In this document: positions 24,479 through 36,600 of the stretch, piece by piece
Layout: every line of letters begins with the position of its first letter
How positions within the stretch are numbered: position 1 is the stretch's first letter
NCBI RefSeq assembly: GCF_000001735.4
Contig: NC_003070.9
Location: 21,189,971 to 21,253,970, forward strand
Reading direction: 5' to 3'
Origin: Arabidopsis thaliana
Taxonomy: Eukaryota > Streptophyta > Magnoliopsida > Brassicales > Brassicaceae
Length of the DNA: 64,000 nt
Notes under the pieces: generated by a model
Databases searched by the model: none
What the model saw: only the letters and a program-made list of their open reading frames with translations
Told to the model about the DNA's origin: nothing
Made by a program: the position numbers and the translations under genes

Positions 24479-24749
24479 CTATGATTCCGATTCCACTCTC
24501 TTCCAGGTAAATGTATTAACAGCAGGGTGTCTGGTCCGGTGGTCTCATCAAGAAAAGACAGAGACAGAGAGAGCTACAAAAACAATTAAATGTTCTGCAG
24601 AACTTCCAAGCCAAGGTCAAATACATTTTGTATTATCCTGGAAGCATTAAAAAAGAGACCATCATTATGAACAAAGGACAGTCAAATTTGATAAGAGACG
24701 GATACAAGGTCGTCAATGTCATGAACGCAACCGAATGAAATCTATCTAC

Positions 24750-24845
24750 CTGTGGAAGAGCATAGCTCGAGGGTCGCCTGGAGTTTCGAAACATCAAATG
24801 AGATCCTTGCTGGATAGGACTTACAACAAGGTCACAAATATTCAA
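24750..24845 (-). other. Possible internal exon of an unassigned minus-strand gene
   Basis: Open minus-strand frame with protein-like composition ending at a donor-like CAG|GTAGAT. See the entry at 24326. The linking exons are unresolved. Confidence 0.25.
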
Positions 24846-25866
24846 GGTAAATCATCATAATAGTCAGGTGAAATGATCAAAGACAGACAGCTAAGACTAC
24901 CAAAATGTATATTAGTGCTACATAGAGAAATCGAAATCTAACAGTTGATGAAAAACTGCCTAGCATCTTAAACCAGTGTATATACAATCGAAGTTCCTTG
25001 TCAGTCTTTGAGAACCAACCACATGATTAGCCAAGCCAGACATTTAACTAAACCCAAAATCAAAACTGTGAATTGTGTAACAACAGACTATATACATGTT
25101 ATGACTTAGTTGGTCCTATCCTGTAATTCCACTCACAGATTTGACGCTCCAAGTTCTGTCTGTCTTTGTTCGCTTCATAGATTATCCAGGTTCGAATCTC
25201 TTCTTCCTTATCCACGGATGTACGGCGAAGATGTGGCCGTCGCAGGAGCTGCTGATTCCCCAGACGATTGCCGATTTCATTGTAGCAGACGAGCTAACCT
25301 CGGAGAAATTACCAGAGGAGCGGCGGAGCCAGGAGAATTGAAAGAGCTACCACGGATTCCCTTGTAAATTTGATCGGGAATTGAAAGCCGTCGACATTTC
25401 GACGCGGCGAGGACAGGAGGAGGAGCTACTTTTTCTTGTTCTTTTAGTATTTAAGAGATATTATTACGTGTATATACTTTCTTTTTCCTTTGTCGGACGT
25501 GTATTTAACTTTCTTTTTTTTTCTTCATTGGCTAAATATTTTTTGCAAATTATGTAATTTTATTAGGTAATATAATTATTAGTATAAATTTTAATATGTA
25601 TTTGTTCGAAACCGTAAAATCTTAACCAATCTCCACTAGAACAATATTGTTTTATTTTGGATATTCTAAATATTTTCTTTATATAGTTTTTTTTCGACAT
25701 TATTAAATTAACTCAAATGAGTCAATGTTGAAAAATATTGATTATATAGACAATATAGTGCGGTTGTGTATAAATATCTCGTGCCAAGTGATCCGTTTTA
25801 ACATTTGCACTTCAGAAAATTAAATGGAAAGCAAAAAAATCAAACTCATCCTTATTTCCTTGACAT

Positions 25867-26473
25867 CGGTTATTGTGTCTCTTCTTTTTATGAAAGGATA
25901 ATGGACAATTGAGATGTGAATCTTTAAAGGCTGAATGTTTCTTTTAGTGATGATCAAGAGGAAGAGCATTTAGTGAGATTTGTGCTCAAGTGTTGAGGCT
26001 GAGAAGTTGCAACCATAAGTTGGATAGTTTTTCGCTGACGCTTAATGACGAAATCGATGGAGGATTTGTAACTCGTTTGGTAGATTATCCATTGGACAAT
26101 GGAATATAGTAGCCAACGCTTAGCATAATTGGTATAGAAGGAATTTTCCAATTGAGTTCAAAAGTGTTTTTGTAAGCTACTCTTGTAATTTTGAAGTAAG
26201 CAACTAACCGTTGTTTGATTTGGATAAATGGAGATGATGAAGCTGTTATTCATCTTCCTTGTCAGAAGACCTTGTGGCTTGAAGACATTCTAGTTGTTGA
26301 TGTTGACGTGTTTGTTAGTTTCTTATCAGGTTGTCCAATATTAGAGGAGCTCGTGATGAAAGATATGAAGTGGCATAAATGGTAAGCATGATTTGTAGTT
26401 AGCGCAAGTCTGAGAAAATTGAAGATAATTTGGACTGGTTTTCTTCAGATGAGTACGATAAATGTCCTCGGAA
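25867..26473 (+). pseudogene. Decayed partial copy of the F-box gene
   Basis: Aligns collinearly with 22498-23110 of the F-box gene: TCTCTTCTTTTTATGAAAGG, then AGTGATGATCAAGAGGAAGA, then the segment for LDSFSLTLNDEIDGGFV, and on to GAGTACGATAAATGTCC. In-frame stops (GGA TAA TGG; TTT TTG TAA; AAA TGG TAA) and small deletions break it. Both the 5' start (ATG, F-box N-terminus) and the C-terminal exons are missing. It is a truncated local duplicate lying 1.9 kb downstream in the same orientation. Confidence 0.88.
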
Positions 26474-27136
26474 ATGAAACCTGATGAAATTTTAAAATTA
26501 AACTAATATAATGACATATTCAAACAAGTACTTAGAAATTTGATTAAAATCTTGTAAGTACCCTTGTGTCTATTAGAGATGATGGAATGTTTGTAAACAC
26601 TCACCTCATGCTGCCTAGTCTTTGAAAAACTAGTGATGATATATTAACGTCTTTATTTCTCATCGGTGTGAAGTCTTTCATCTCACATTATATGTACGAA
26701 AATTGTCATGTCTTCAAAAACTTGTTTTGCTCTGTTTTAAAAATATCTAAATATTAGTAGAAAGATACTTGAAGAAAATGAATATCACACTAACCTCTTA
26801 TCGAAAAATTATTAAAATGACGATAAAAATAGGTAAAGTTACGGTGTTATCAAAAATTAAACAATTCAAAGAAGTTTTGAGAAATTAAAAACGGTTTGAG
26901 AAAATATTAGGGTTGTTGTTGGGAAATTGAAAAAAATATAAAATCATTCTACAAAATATCACAACAAAATAGAGTGGATGATTGGAAGCTCATGTATTAG
27001 GTGAGTGAGAGATATTCTGAGCAATTTTGAAGGAAAAAATCTATTAAACAAAGATTAGACATGAAATTAATAAATGAATATGAAAAATATAAAAATTTCT
27101 AAAAAAAACTATTAAGTGAGTGAGAGATATTTTGAG
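26474..27136. other. Intergenic, AT-rich
   Basis: Contains a short direct repeat of GTGAGTGAGAGATATT (27000-27016 and 27116-27131), whose second copy abuts the foldback. No gene seen. Confidence 0.4.
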
Positions 27137-27138
27137 AT

Positions 27139-27479
27139 TTGCATCATGACTAGACAAAAACCTAGATGTCAGAAAAAAAAAAAAAAAGATGAATTGTTTG
27201 TTCAATCACTAAGAGGCTCTTTAGATAAATTTGTGACAAGAGCAAATCAATAAATTTTCATTTGGACTTGCTCTTGTCACAAATTTATCTAAAAACTCCG
27301 AGTGATTGAATAAACCATTCATCTTTTTTTTTTTTTTTTCATTTGGACTTCCTCTTGTCACAAATTTATCGAAAAACTCCGAGTGATTGAACAAACTATT
27401 CATCTTGTTTTCTTTTCTTTTTTTTTCTTTTCTAACATCCATGTTTTTGTCCAGTCATGATGCTAATCTAGATGCAAAG
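27139..27479. repeat. Long imperfect inverted repeat (foldback) with a duplicated right arm
   Basis: Outer arms 27139-27173 and 27431-27466 are complementary (TTGCATCATGACTAGACAAA against TTAGCATCATGACTGGACAA). The inner left arm 27187-27247 is complementary to 27260-27324 and also to a second direct copy at 27341-27405 (81-bp spacing). A transcript could therefore fold into a hairpin with two alternative pairings. The minus strand reads NHSEFFDKFVTRGSPNE and NHSEFLDKFVTRASPNE in the arms, so the arm may derive from coding sequence. No clear terminal repeats or target duplication were found. Confidence 0.75.
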
Positions 27480-29847
27480 TAAAAAAGAAGAATAGCACCT
27501 TGATTTTGAGGAATGAATCTGATTATTTGAATGCCAAAATAACAATGTAAACCTCAAAGATATTAGTGAGGATGCTTTTAGAATTCATCCAGAAAATAGC
27601 ACATATTTACATTTAGTCAAAATTTGAAAAGTTTACAGAAACAGAGTCAGAGAACTTGAACTGAATTGACTATTGTATAAGATCCAAAACGAAATGATTC
27701 ATTGTTGTCTCTTGAGTCTTTATCCGTATTCAGTCACATCATAGGGACATTGTGAGAAGGTGAAAAGTTTTGTGGGATAATTAATAATTTATTGGTGAAC
27801 TGTAAACTCTTGCTTTTGTATTCGAATGTACACAAATTTGGCCTAATATATTAATTAAAGTTTTATAACTGTTGGGGTAACGTAAATCAATTTTTTGGCC
27901 CAATATTAAAAAAGGGAATTTCGTTATGTTTAGAAAGAATCAAAGAAATGCATAAATTTTATGGCCCCTTTTTGTGAAATATTTTTTTTCCTACAAAGGA
28001 TACTTTTTCCCGTTTTACTAAAATCCAAATAAAATTGTCCTCCCTCCGACAAAAATAAAATAAAAAATTGTGCCATCTTAATTTATGGCCCCTGGTAGTT
28101 GCACTGTGTGCCCTCCTAGTTAAGCCGGCACTGGGTGAAATTAACTTGAAAAGTAACTATCCTAAAATATTTGATGACTTGAGTTTGGTTTTCGAATCGT
28201 TTCGTCCTATATAACTTAGGAAAAAAGGAGACTAATGTTGAAAGTTTTCCAAAATTTTGTGCTCTAAGTTTGAAGTTGTCACAGATTTCTTAAAAAATAA
28301 ACAATTGTACTTATGTTTGAAGTTGTCACAATTTGTTGAGTAACTGAGTTTCTCACGATCACGAGCTTTAAGGCTCTTGTTCCTTAAACAGAGATCGGAG
28401 AGTTCGTAGGCACCTCGTGTTAATTGACAAAGTTTTGAAATTAGAATCACATGGTTGTAAAATGTAGAACGATTTTCACATCTTTGTGAAGTTAAAAATA
28501 TAGAGAGGCACTTGCAGAGTCAGATGGTTATGAATCTGATAAGGCCTTGAGTTACAATTCTCCTTACGCCGTTTCACAAGAGATTGAGCCACCGGCACAT
28601 CACCGATTCATAACTCTTTCTCTCTCTCTAGGGACACATACATCACTAGACATTCATCAAACAATGCATAAAAGCCTAACAAATGAGAAACTATTCTTTT
28701 ATACGAGTCATTATTATTCACACGTGCCAACATCAGTTTGTTCAAGCTTCTCTCACTTGTGTGGCTTCCTCTGCTATATTCTTTCTTGTACACTCATGAT
28801 GCATTCATTGTAAAAACAGTCTTTTTCAGTTGAATATAATTTTACATTCTTTCAAAGAAAAAAATATTCCCCCGTTTGAAAACAGCTTGTTCTCAAGCTG
28901 TGAAATAGCAACTGTTGTGAAGATACAGCTTGTGGTGTATTTGACTTAAACCACCAGTTCTTGCAAAACTTTCTCTTCCATAAATCTGTAAGACATACTA
29001 CCCAAGCAAAGAACACAAACAACCTTGCACAACATGAATGAAAACAGTCTTTGCACATGATGGCTAAGACACTGCAATTTACCAAGTTGATACCCGCAGC
29101 TTTGCAATAGCTCCTTCCAAAAGCTGTTTGCTTGTAAGATCATGTTTGGTTGTACTCTTCCCTATATGATAATTGTTCCTCAAGGAAAACTATATCTCTA
29201 GCGTGTCTTTGAACTTGAATTTCCACGATTTGGAACATTTTTTGTTATTGTCTCTGTCGTTGTAAAGCATGCCTACTAATTAGCTTTATATCAAACACAT
29301 GGTAGTAAAAAATACGGATTCCTCATAGTAAGAGACGAAATATGCACCATAGCTGCAAGGATATACAGACTTGATTCCATGTCCACGTTATGTTCATGAA
29401 CATCTTTTGATTTTGCTCTCAAGACCAATGCATATTTCTTAACCAAATCATTTTTCTGAAGCAAGTTTATATATCATCTCGCGTAGGATTTCCGTAAGAA
29501 ACAAAAAAGATATATAAATAAGTATATTTTCGAAAATGAAAAGTGAAATCAGATTCTAATTAAAATAATACCAAATTTTGAAACAATCTAGTCAAATTTT
29601 GTAAAAATGATGTATAAACTTATATGGCAAGTCCTTCTACAAAAGCAAATAAAATATTGTCAAGGCATTCAAATGCAATAATCATAAATGCCTTTTTATT
29701 TATAGAAATTGATATTCAACTTTTCTATTTTTGTTGGTCAATAGAAAGTGATATTGAACAAGTACTAAAATATCTTATAACATATATATAAGTAGTATAC
29801 CTTTTCTTTTTTTCTCAAATGAACAAAAAATATAATCGAGCACCAAT
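27480..29847. other. Intergenic with degenerate element-like sequences
   Basis: A GGCCCC-containing tract (27960-28140) ends in CCGGCACTG and resembles the end of a non-autonomous DNA element. At 28505-28565 there are weak tRNA-like A and B boxes. At 28860-28930 the minus strand reads LENKLFSNGG followed by CGGGGGAAT, reminiscent of an LTR-element 3' end with a polypurine tract. None can be delimited. Confidence 0.3.
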
Positions 29848-30387
29848 ATGGGTTTTCTTCAACGAATCTCTTTGATGATCACATCTTTGATCATTCTGCA
29901 CACTATCCCATCGACCACATCCATCTCAATCACACCAGACGCCCCAACAATGATTCTAATCGATAGCATATGTGTCAACACCAAGAACATGTATTATTGT
30001 GAGCAAAGTATCATCTCGAAACTCGGTAACCCCCATGCAGAAATCAAGACCATAGCTGATATCGCAGCGTTCAACGCAGTGTACCTCATCACAAGTGCAG
30101 GCAATTACATTAGAGATAAATTTATTCCCATAGCAGAGAACCCTCTGGTCAAGAACCAGCTTGTTCTTTGCCTTGCGACGTACAGAGCTGTACAAAAGCT
30201 TCTCGAAGGTGCTTATCTGGCAGACCGCCGAGGTGATTATTCGGATATGAGACACTATCAATCAAGTGTGCTTGGTATGCTCGATAATTGTAAAACAGAT
30301 TTTGATTATATGGTGCGTACAAATTGGGGGGTTAGGTTAATGATCAATATCTCTTTATTAGCAACTCGTCAGCTCCCTGCACAATAA
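29848..30387 (+). CDS. Plant invertase/pectin methylesterase inhibitor (PMEI) family protein
   Basis: Single exon, 179 aa, with an N-terminal signal peptide (about residues 1-25, hydrophobic LMITSLIILHTI), so secreted to the cell wall or vacuole. The PMEI domain shows four conserved cysteines: Cys42 and Cys51 in the N-terminal hairpin (SICVNTKNMYYC) and Cys108 and Cys148 in the bundle (LVLCLATY; LDNCKTDFDY), expected to form two disulfides. The family inhibits either pectin methylesterase or acid invertase by 1:1 binding, and sequence alone does not say which. A TATA-like CATATATATAA occurs at about 29780-29790. At1g56620 from memory. Confidence 0.88.
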   Translation: MGFLQRISLMITSLIILHTIPSTTSISITPDAPTMILIDSICVNTKNMYYCEQSIISKLGNPHAEIKTIADIAAFNAVYLITSAGNYIRDKFIPIAENPLVKNQLVLCLATYRAVQKLLEGAYLADRRGDYSDMRHYQSSVLGMLDNCKTDFDYMVRTNWGVRLMINISLLATRQLPAQ

Positions 30388-30520
30388 TAAACTTTGTAGT
30401 TTTGGAACTCTTCAATAATTTAAGTCTAAATTATAGCTTTTAGCCTTTTAGGTATTACACTGGTATTACACTTAATTGATAATTCGGTGAATTATAATAT
30501 AAACACTACAATATATTATC

Positions 30521-30557
<37 letters not shown>

Positions 30558-31482
30558 TACCATATAACTGTCTATCATGATTGGACAGTCAAATAAGTGT
30601 ATGTTACAATTTTCAAGCAAATTCGGTTTAGTGAGTGTCCATTTGCTTGGACAGTCGAATAAGTGTACTCTTGAGCTGAGATCAACTTGAACTCCACAAA
30701 CATATAACATCCTAAATCCTAATGATGCCTAGAAACAAGGCCTGGGCCTTCCATATGTATGGGAGAGCATGCGCTTAAAGATTTAATGTATTACCATTAT
30801 TATTATTGTCTTTTGATAATCAAAGGGTGGTCCAGATTTTTCTTACCCCACTAATTCTTACAGGATAAGTGTAATCTTCGAATAGCCACTTACCGATTTT
30901 TAATACGCTTAAATCATGACATTATTTCGATAGCCTTACAGTATTCAAAGAAAAAAAAAGAAAAACAAATTTGACTGCAGAAATGGAAGTGTTTAAATAA
31001 TTACGTGCAGCTACGTCTTCATTGACCCCGTAAAACAAAACATATCTAACTTCCTGATTGATTTATGGTCCAGCGAGTCTACAAGATCTATGTAGAAAGT
31101 TTTGGCTTTAGATAAACAATCACCTGGCATTATGTCATGTAATTAACTATACTCAAATCTCAAAGTCCATTAGTCTGTTTATTTAATTACATTATTTCTC
31201 AAATGACGATTATATAGTTTAGGTTTGTTTTTTAAAACTTGTGTAGGTTGATAAAATGTAAAAAATTAGAGCTTCGGTTGAAAAATGTCACATGAAAATA
31301 GTTTTTGATACTAGCAGTTTTCCTGTACATCACATTTTTCCAAGAAACTGGTTTCCTTATTAAATTTTTTAGTATGTTTATATTAAATCTTTTATTGTCA
31401 AATTACATCCTAACATGAAAAACATCAAAAACAATAAACAACTAGATCAAAAGATTAAAAATCTAACAAAAGTTCCACAAGT
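30388..31482. other. Intergenic
   Basis: Contains an AT microsatellite (30526-30553) and a short repeat of ACAGTC(A/G)AATAAGTGTA (30586-30601 and 30651-30666). No gene seen. Confidence 0.5.
30526..30553. repeat. (AT)n microsatellite
   Basis: Pure AT dinucleotide run in the 3' flank of the PMEI gene. Confidence 0.85.
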
Positions 31483-32031
31483 CTAAGCCCAACCACAACA
31501 TTTCTTACAGCGATGGTCACATCTTTTGTCTGTACCACAACCTCCAGAGCAAATATAATAACAGATCTTCGGGGTCATTTTCAATTGGTTCGGCCCTGTA
31601 AATTAAACATCATTGATTAGAACGATCATTGGCATAATTTTTGAATACAACTATCTAAATCGTATATAATAAGAAAAAAGGTTGTGTACGGCACTTTCTC
31701 TTTACAACGTTACACAATGCACAATTTACATGATAACTATATGTTTCAAAATTAGTGTTTAACATATTTTAGCCCTGCCACGAAATCCGATTTTAGGGAG
31801 TCTTCAGAAACTATTCTTTGTTTTTTTAATAGAGTACGAGAGATTACTTGTGTTGGAGTAGTTAAAAGATGGAAGAGAAATGCATTTGAAGAGACAATTA
31901 GTACAAGCTATATCGCTTATGTTTTGACAGAGAGACTTGCAGTCTGCTTTTTGACACTCAGTTATAATTTTTGCTCTCACGTCCATTATGATCAAAGCCA
32001 TTATCATTGTTATCTTAATCATACTCGCCAT
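31483..32031 (-). CDS. Cysteine-rich secreted peptide, 98 aa, two exons
   Basis: Exon 1 is 32031-31848 and exon 2 is 31595-31483, joined in phase 1 (GT at 31847-31846, AG at 31597-31596) to give 98 residues. The N-terminus MASMIKITMIMALIIMDVRA is a signal peptide. The mature part has two Cys-rich blocks: KADCKSLCQNISDIACTNCLF and later ICYYICSGGCGTDKRCDHRC plus KKCC. About thirteen cysteines in roughly 80 residues indicate a disulfide-knotted extracellular peptide. The spacing resembles thionin-like or defensin-like families, but I cannot place it with certainty. Cysteines continue across the splice junction, which supports the two-exon model. It is too short and too split to be found by single-frame ORF search. 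Confidence 0.7.
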
Positions 32032-33622
32032 CTTCTTTGGTTCTTTGTTTCTTCTTCTTTTTTCTTGGCTAGGATTTATCAATATTTTATTCAACACATT
32101 TGTAGTATATAATGTTTTATATAAAAAGTGTCTCATGAACTTTCGAAAAATGGCAGAATTATAACTAGGTGACTGGGACACCTGTCAAAGTCATTATGAA
32201 AAACATTAACTATCTAAGACTTTAATTTAAAATATATAAATAAGGTTACTATTATTTACCTATTTTTTTATTATTTTATGTCATATTAATTATAAAATAT
32301 AGAAAGATGTAGAAAATGAGCACAAAATTAAATTATGTATTTGGTATTTTGTATATATGATCAAAGTGAATCTGGACCATAATAAATGGATTGAGGTGGA
32401 AATTTTAAGAAAAAAAGAACAACAAATTCACAAATTAAAATGTGAATAAGAGCATTTGAATATACCAGGAAACATTTGCAGACTAAATTTGAAAAATAAA
32501 ACTTAATAGAGAAAATTCAGTCAATTTCGAATTTTTATTATTAATTTGAATTATATGTAATTAAGTATATCAGGAAAACATAGCAATATATGAAACTAAG
32601 TATATTAGGATTACATAACAATATCTGAAACTAACCGCCAAAGAAATCTCACAAATCCTTCAAACAATCCTCTCTTCATATGTAAACATTAGGACTCAAT
32701 TTAGCCCAAAAATCAAATACTCAAAAGACTTTAAGAGATATACCATATATATAATCATTGAGGAGAATTTGCACGAATTATAGATACCATGGTACAATGG
32801 CACCACAATTTGAGTTCTACACGACCTCCATCCATCAGTTCATCTGCAAAATGTATAATTATTTGACTTAAATATAATTTAATATTTTGCACAAATCCTA
32901 GGAATTGAATTTATAATTTGTGTTTATAAGTTATTATAAACCGGTAGGAATTTTAACAAATTTGGGTCCAAAAATAACAAATCTTTTGAGATAGTAAATT
33001 AAGATTGTAGTATTTCATCAATTCTTTTTGCATCTTGGTGCACTGACTTGTTCGCTTCTCTATCATTACAGCTTCTATTACTTTTTTTAAACGTATGCTC
33101 TTCGCCTCTTCCATTATATCAAACTTAGCTAGTCTTGTTTATTGCAATTTTGTAATATATATTTAATGTTTGATCCCATCACATTGTTTTCTTTTTCTTC
33201 ACATTATCCAATTCATTTTTTTTATCTTAGTTCTCGTAACTCATACTTCTATTGAACAATGTTTTGTAGATTTGATATGTTATAGCTTTTTGTAAAAATC
33301 TTTCAATCTTCAAAACCGGTACTATTGATGAACACAAAAGAGAAGATAAGATGAACACAAAAGAGAATATAATGCACTTTACCCAAAAAAAAAGAAGAAA
33401 CAAATACGTTAATTACTACCCATTTTATTATACTTTTCCCATTTATTGAAAAATGATCATATTTTTGTTTTATTTTTCGGAAAATAATGAAAATAATCTA
33501 AAACCAAACAACACATTATATTAAAACAAAAGCAACTACGAAGAAAGTGTTTAAGAAAGATAGTATAAAGTGTGAACACACTAGTTATAAAACGAAATCT
33601 TGTAAAAACGATGGAGCCACCT
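32032..33622. other. AT-rich intergenic
   Basis: Upstream of the cysteine-rich peptide gene and downstream of the lipase. Contains a small direct repeat (GATGAACACAAAAGAGAA at 33327-33344 and 33351-33368). No gene seen. Confidence 0.5.
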
Positions 33623-36600
33623 TTAGTTTCTCAAGAGGGCAACATTGAGGTCATCATCAGGTAAATTTTGAGAATCAGGTACCTGAGGAGGAAAGTTTCC
33701 CAAAAGAGCAACATTGACGTACTCATTAGGAAAATGAGCAGGAAGTCCCGGAATCAACAATGCGACAAGTCTAAAACACGTCAATAACCATCCTTCTCTG
33801 TATTCTCTACCTTGCCAACAAGATATGATGAAACTCCTTATCAACTCCCACACCGCGTTTATTATCTTCGGTATAACCCAAAAGATATTGAAGTAGTTTT
33901 TGTTTGGCTCCTCTTCTTCTACCTGAACATTATATCAAATAGTTATCATCAGTTGGGATAAATAGAAATTCATCATGGAACTCTGCGGAAACAAGACAAG
34001 AATTCTCGTTTTTCATATCTCAATATATACATTTATATTCAAAATTATATATATATATGAATGATATTTTGATCTTTAAATATTTATAGAATATTTTGAT
34101 ACGAAACGATAAAACTTAAGAAACAAATTTCAAACACTAATCAAGAGTGATTAATTCAAGACGATAAAATCATTAAGAGTAATTTATTACCAACCTTTCC
34201 TTTGTAGAAACTGTCACAGTAGAGGCAGCCCCCAAAATGTTTGAACATGAGTGTCTTGTCGTCAAAAGGCAACCTAGGAACCATGTCGTTGCAATAAACA
34301 TATCTTTTGTACTTCACGTCAAACTCCTTTAACTTGTCTTTCATATAAATACCGAAATCCTCGTCTCCTACGCGTGGCTGCCCAAATGTGTAAACTCCTT
34401 CAAGTCTCTCCAACATTTCCTTCTCATCATGCATAATTAACACGGCTGTGAACAGGATCGCTAGGGCTCCACCTAGGCTATGTCCGGACAGGATAAACTT
34501 GGATGTTGGGTTTTGTTCGAAAACCTCTTTTAACTGACGTAAAATTGTGTAGTATGCAAGTTGACTTGTTTTATTTTGGGTTTGGTCAGAGTTTATTTCT
34601 TCATACCATCCTTCTTTCGGAAGGCCTAAAGCTTTCATGAATCCGCCGTGGATCTTTCCCACATTCATAACGTTGTGCCTATTTTTATTCATAACAATCT
34701 CGTACCTATTTTTGAAATCAGCATTAGTTTGATTAGGAGAAGCTAACGTCGAACCTAACCGAATAAAAATTAAACCAACCTAAACCTAAGTATTCAGTAT
34801 ATTACCAAGAGAGATCAAGGTCTGTACACCAATCATCGGCGTTGAAAGGATCGGTTCCTCTAAAACTGACGACGATAAGGTTCGGATTGTCTTTTGTGTC
34901 CCTTATAACAATCACCTCTGTTGACCTCGTTTGATCAAAATCTGAAAAGCCCAAACAAAAAGTAGAACTATATTATAAATAAAAAAACAAGTATTATTAC
35001 TTCAGGAGAAGACAAAATTTTAAAATTGAATTAAGAATCGTAGATACTAAGTATAAAACAACTATAATGCATATATTTATCAACGAAATATATGTTTCTT
35101 ACAAAACAAATCAACGAAATATAGAGAAGTAAATAATGAAAAAAAAAAAAGTGAAGTAAAGAATCACAATATTGATCCCTTTTTAACTCACTTGTCCCTT
35201 TTAAGAATTGTCGTTGTCATATTTGGATAATAAATATATATCAAATTATACAACAAGTCATAACATTTTCTTAAATTCACCCAAAATCATACAATTGTAT
35301 TGAAACTTAAATCATTTAATATACGAAGTTGAATAAACTTCTAAATAATTTTTTCAATGGATTTGTAAACCCGAACAAGTGAAAGATACTATAAATATAT
35401 AAAATTTCTTAGGTCATTAACTCATTATTGATTTGACTAATATGGGAATCAATCATGTTGGTAAGAAAACGTAAAATCTCCCACATATCAGACGGTGTTT
35501 TAATTTCACGTGATTTCTGCATTTTTGGTCCAACAAAGTTAATTATACATTATACTTATACTATAAGAAAAGGAAAGCAATCTCACCATTCGGACAGCTG
35601 TAGAAACCCAATAAGTCCATCTTTGCCACAACAAAATAAACAAATAATAGTGATCATAAGTGATATTATTATCCTCAAAATGAAAGACAACATGCATGAT
35701 CATGGTCATATATACTTGCAAGTTATAAGACAAAGTTAATTAACTCGATCAACAGCTAAATGTTTGACCAAAAAACTAAAAAGATACAGCTAATAACTCT
35801 GCACTAGTTGTCGTATTTTATATGGAAAATTTCTGTATAAAGAGTTGTGAAAAATAATCAAGGAAAAATATAGTTAATAAAAATGAAAGAGTTAGTTAAT
35901 AAAACCTGCCAATGGTCTTGAAGAACGGATCTGATAAAGTGTTCGTTCTCGTAAGCCAGCTTAGAAGCCATAATTGACAACAGTGGTTTGTATCTTTCAT
36001 CTCCTATCTTTATGCTCCGGCCTAAACCTAACTCTACTTTTTGGTCTAGGTTTCCGTTTATGGATGCAAATGTCGCTGATGTTTTTTCCGGCCAAATAAA
36101 CCTTCCTGAAAAAATTACGAAAGTAATATAAATGTGAAACAAAGGTACATGACCCACGATACGATAATTATTCGACAGATCATGCACACAAAATTTAAAC
36201 CTAAGTGGTGTGAATTTGCTATATACATACAAAGATAATTTACAGATTAATCAACAAAAAAAAGAAGAAGATAATTCACAGAAAATATGGTTGTATTTTC
36301 GTAAGTAATCCATTTACAACCAAAATGAATTTAAAAAATGGCTGTGTCTTGCCATAATTAAGTAATACCCTCATTTTGATTATCTCCTAGATGTTGTTTC
36401 TGTATATTCAATCAATTAAAAAGATTATGACAAAAAAAAAAAAAAAAACTTTTGGAGCAACTTACTACTTCAGACCTCAGTCACGCATAATATGATTTGA
36501 AGAATAATTCAGAGTAACCATCACTATCGAAATGAAGAAATTAGTATGTATACAATTCTATATTCACTATGTATAATGTAATGTCTAACTTTGAAAACCC

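Noticed and set aside
25141..25367. Overlapping plus-strand frames of 66 and 85 codons
   Set aside because: Both are in the GC-richer segment where minus-strand exons may lie; neither has a recognisable domain.
27960..28140. GGCCCC-rich tract ending CCGGCACTG as a DNA transposon end
   Set aside because: The matching left terminus and target duplication were not found.
28505..28565. tRNA-like A and B boxes (GCAGAGTCAGATGG; GAGTTACAATTC)
   Set aside because: B box is a poor match, no cloverleaf and no A-tail; at best a decayed SINE.
28860..29150. Minus-strand LENKLFSNGG followed by CGGGGGAAT, like the end of an LTR-retrotransposon polyprotein with a polypurine tract
   Set aside because: No LTR pair, no PBS and no recognisable RT or integrase domain could be found nearby; similarity is too short.
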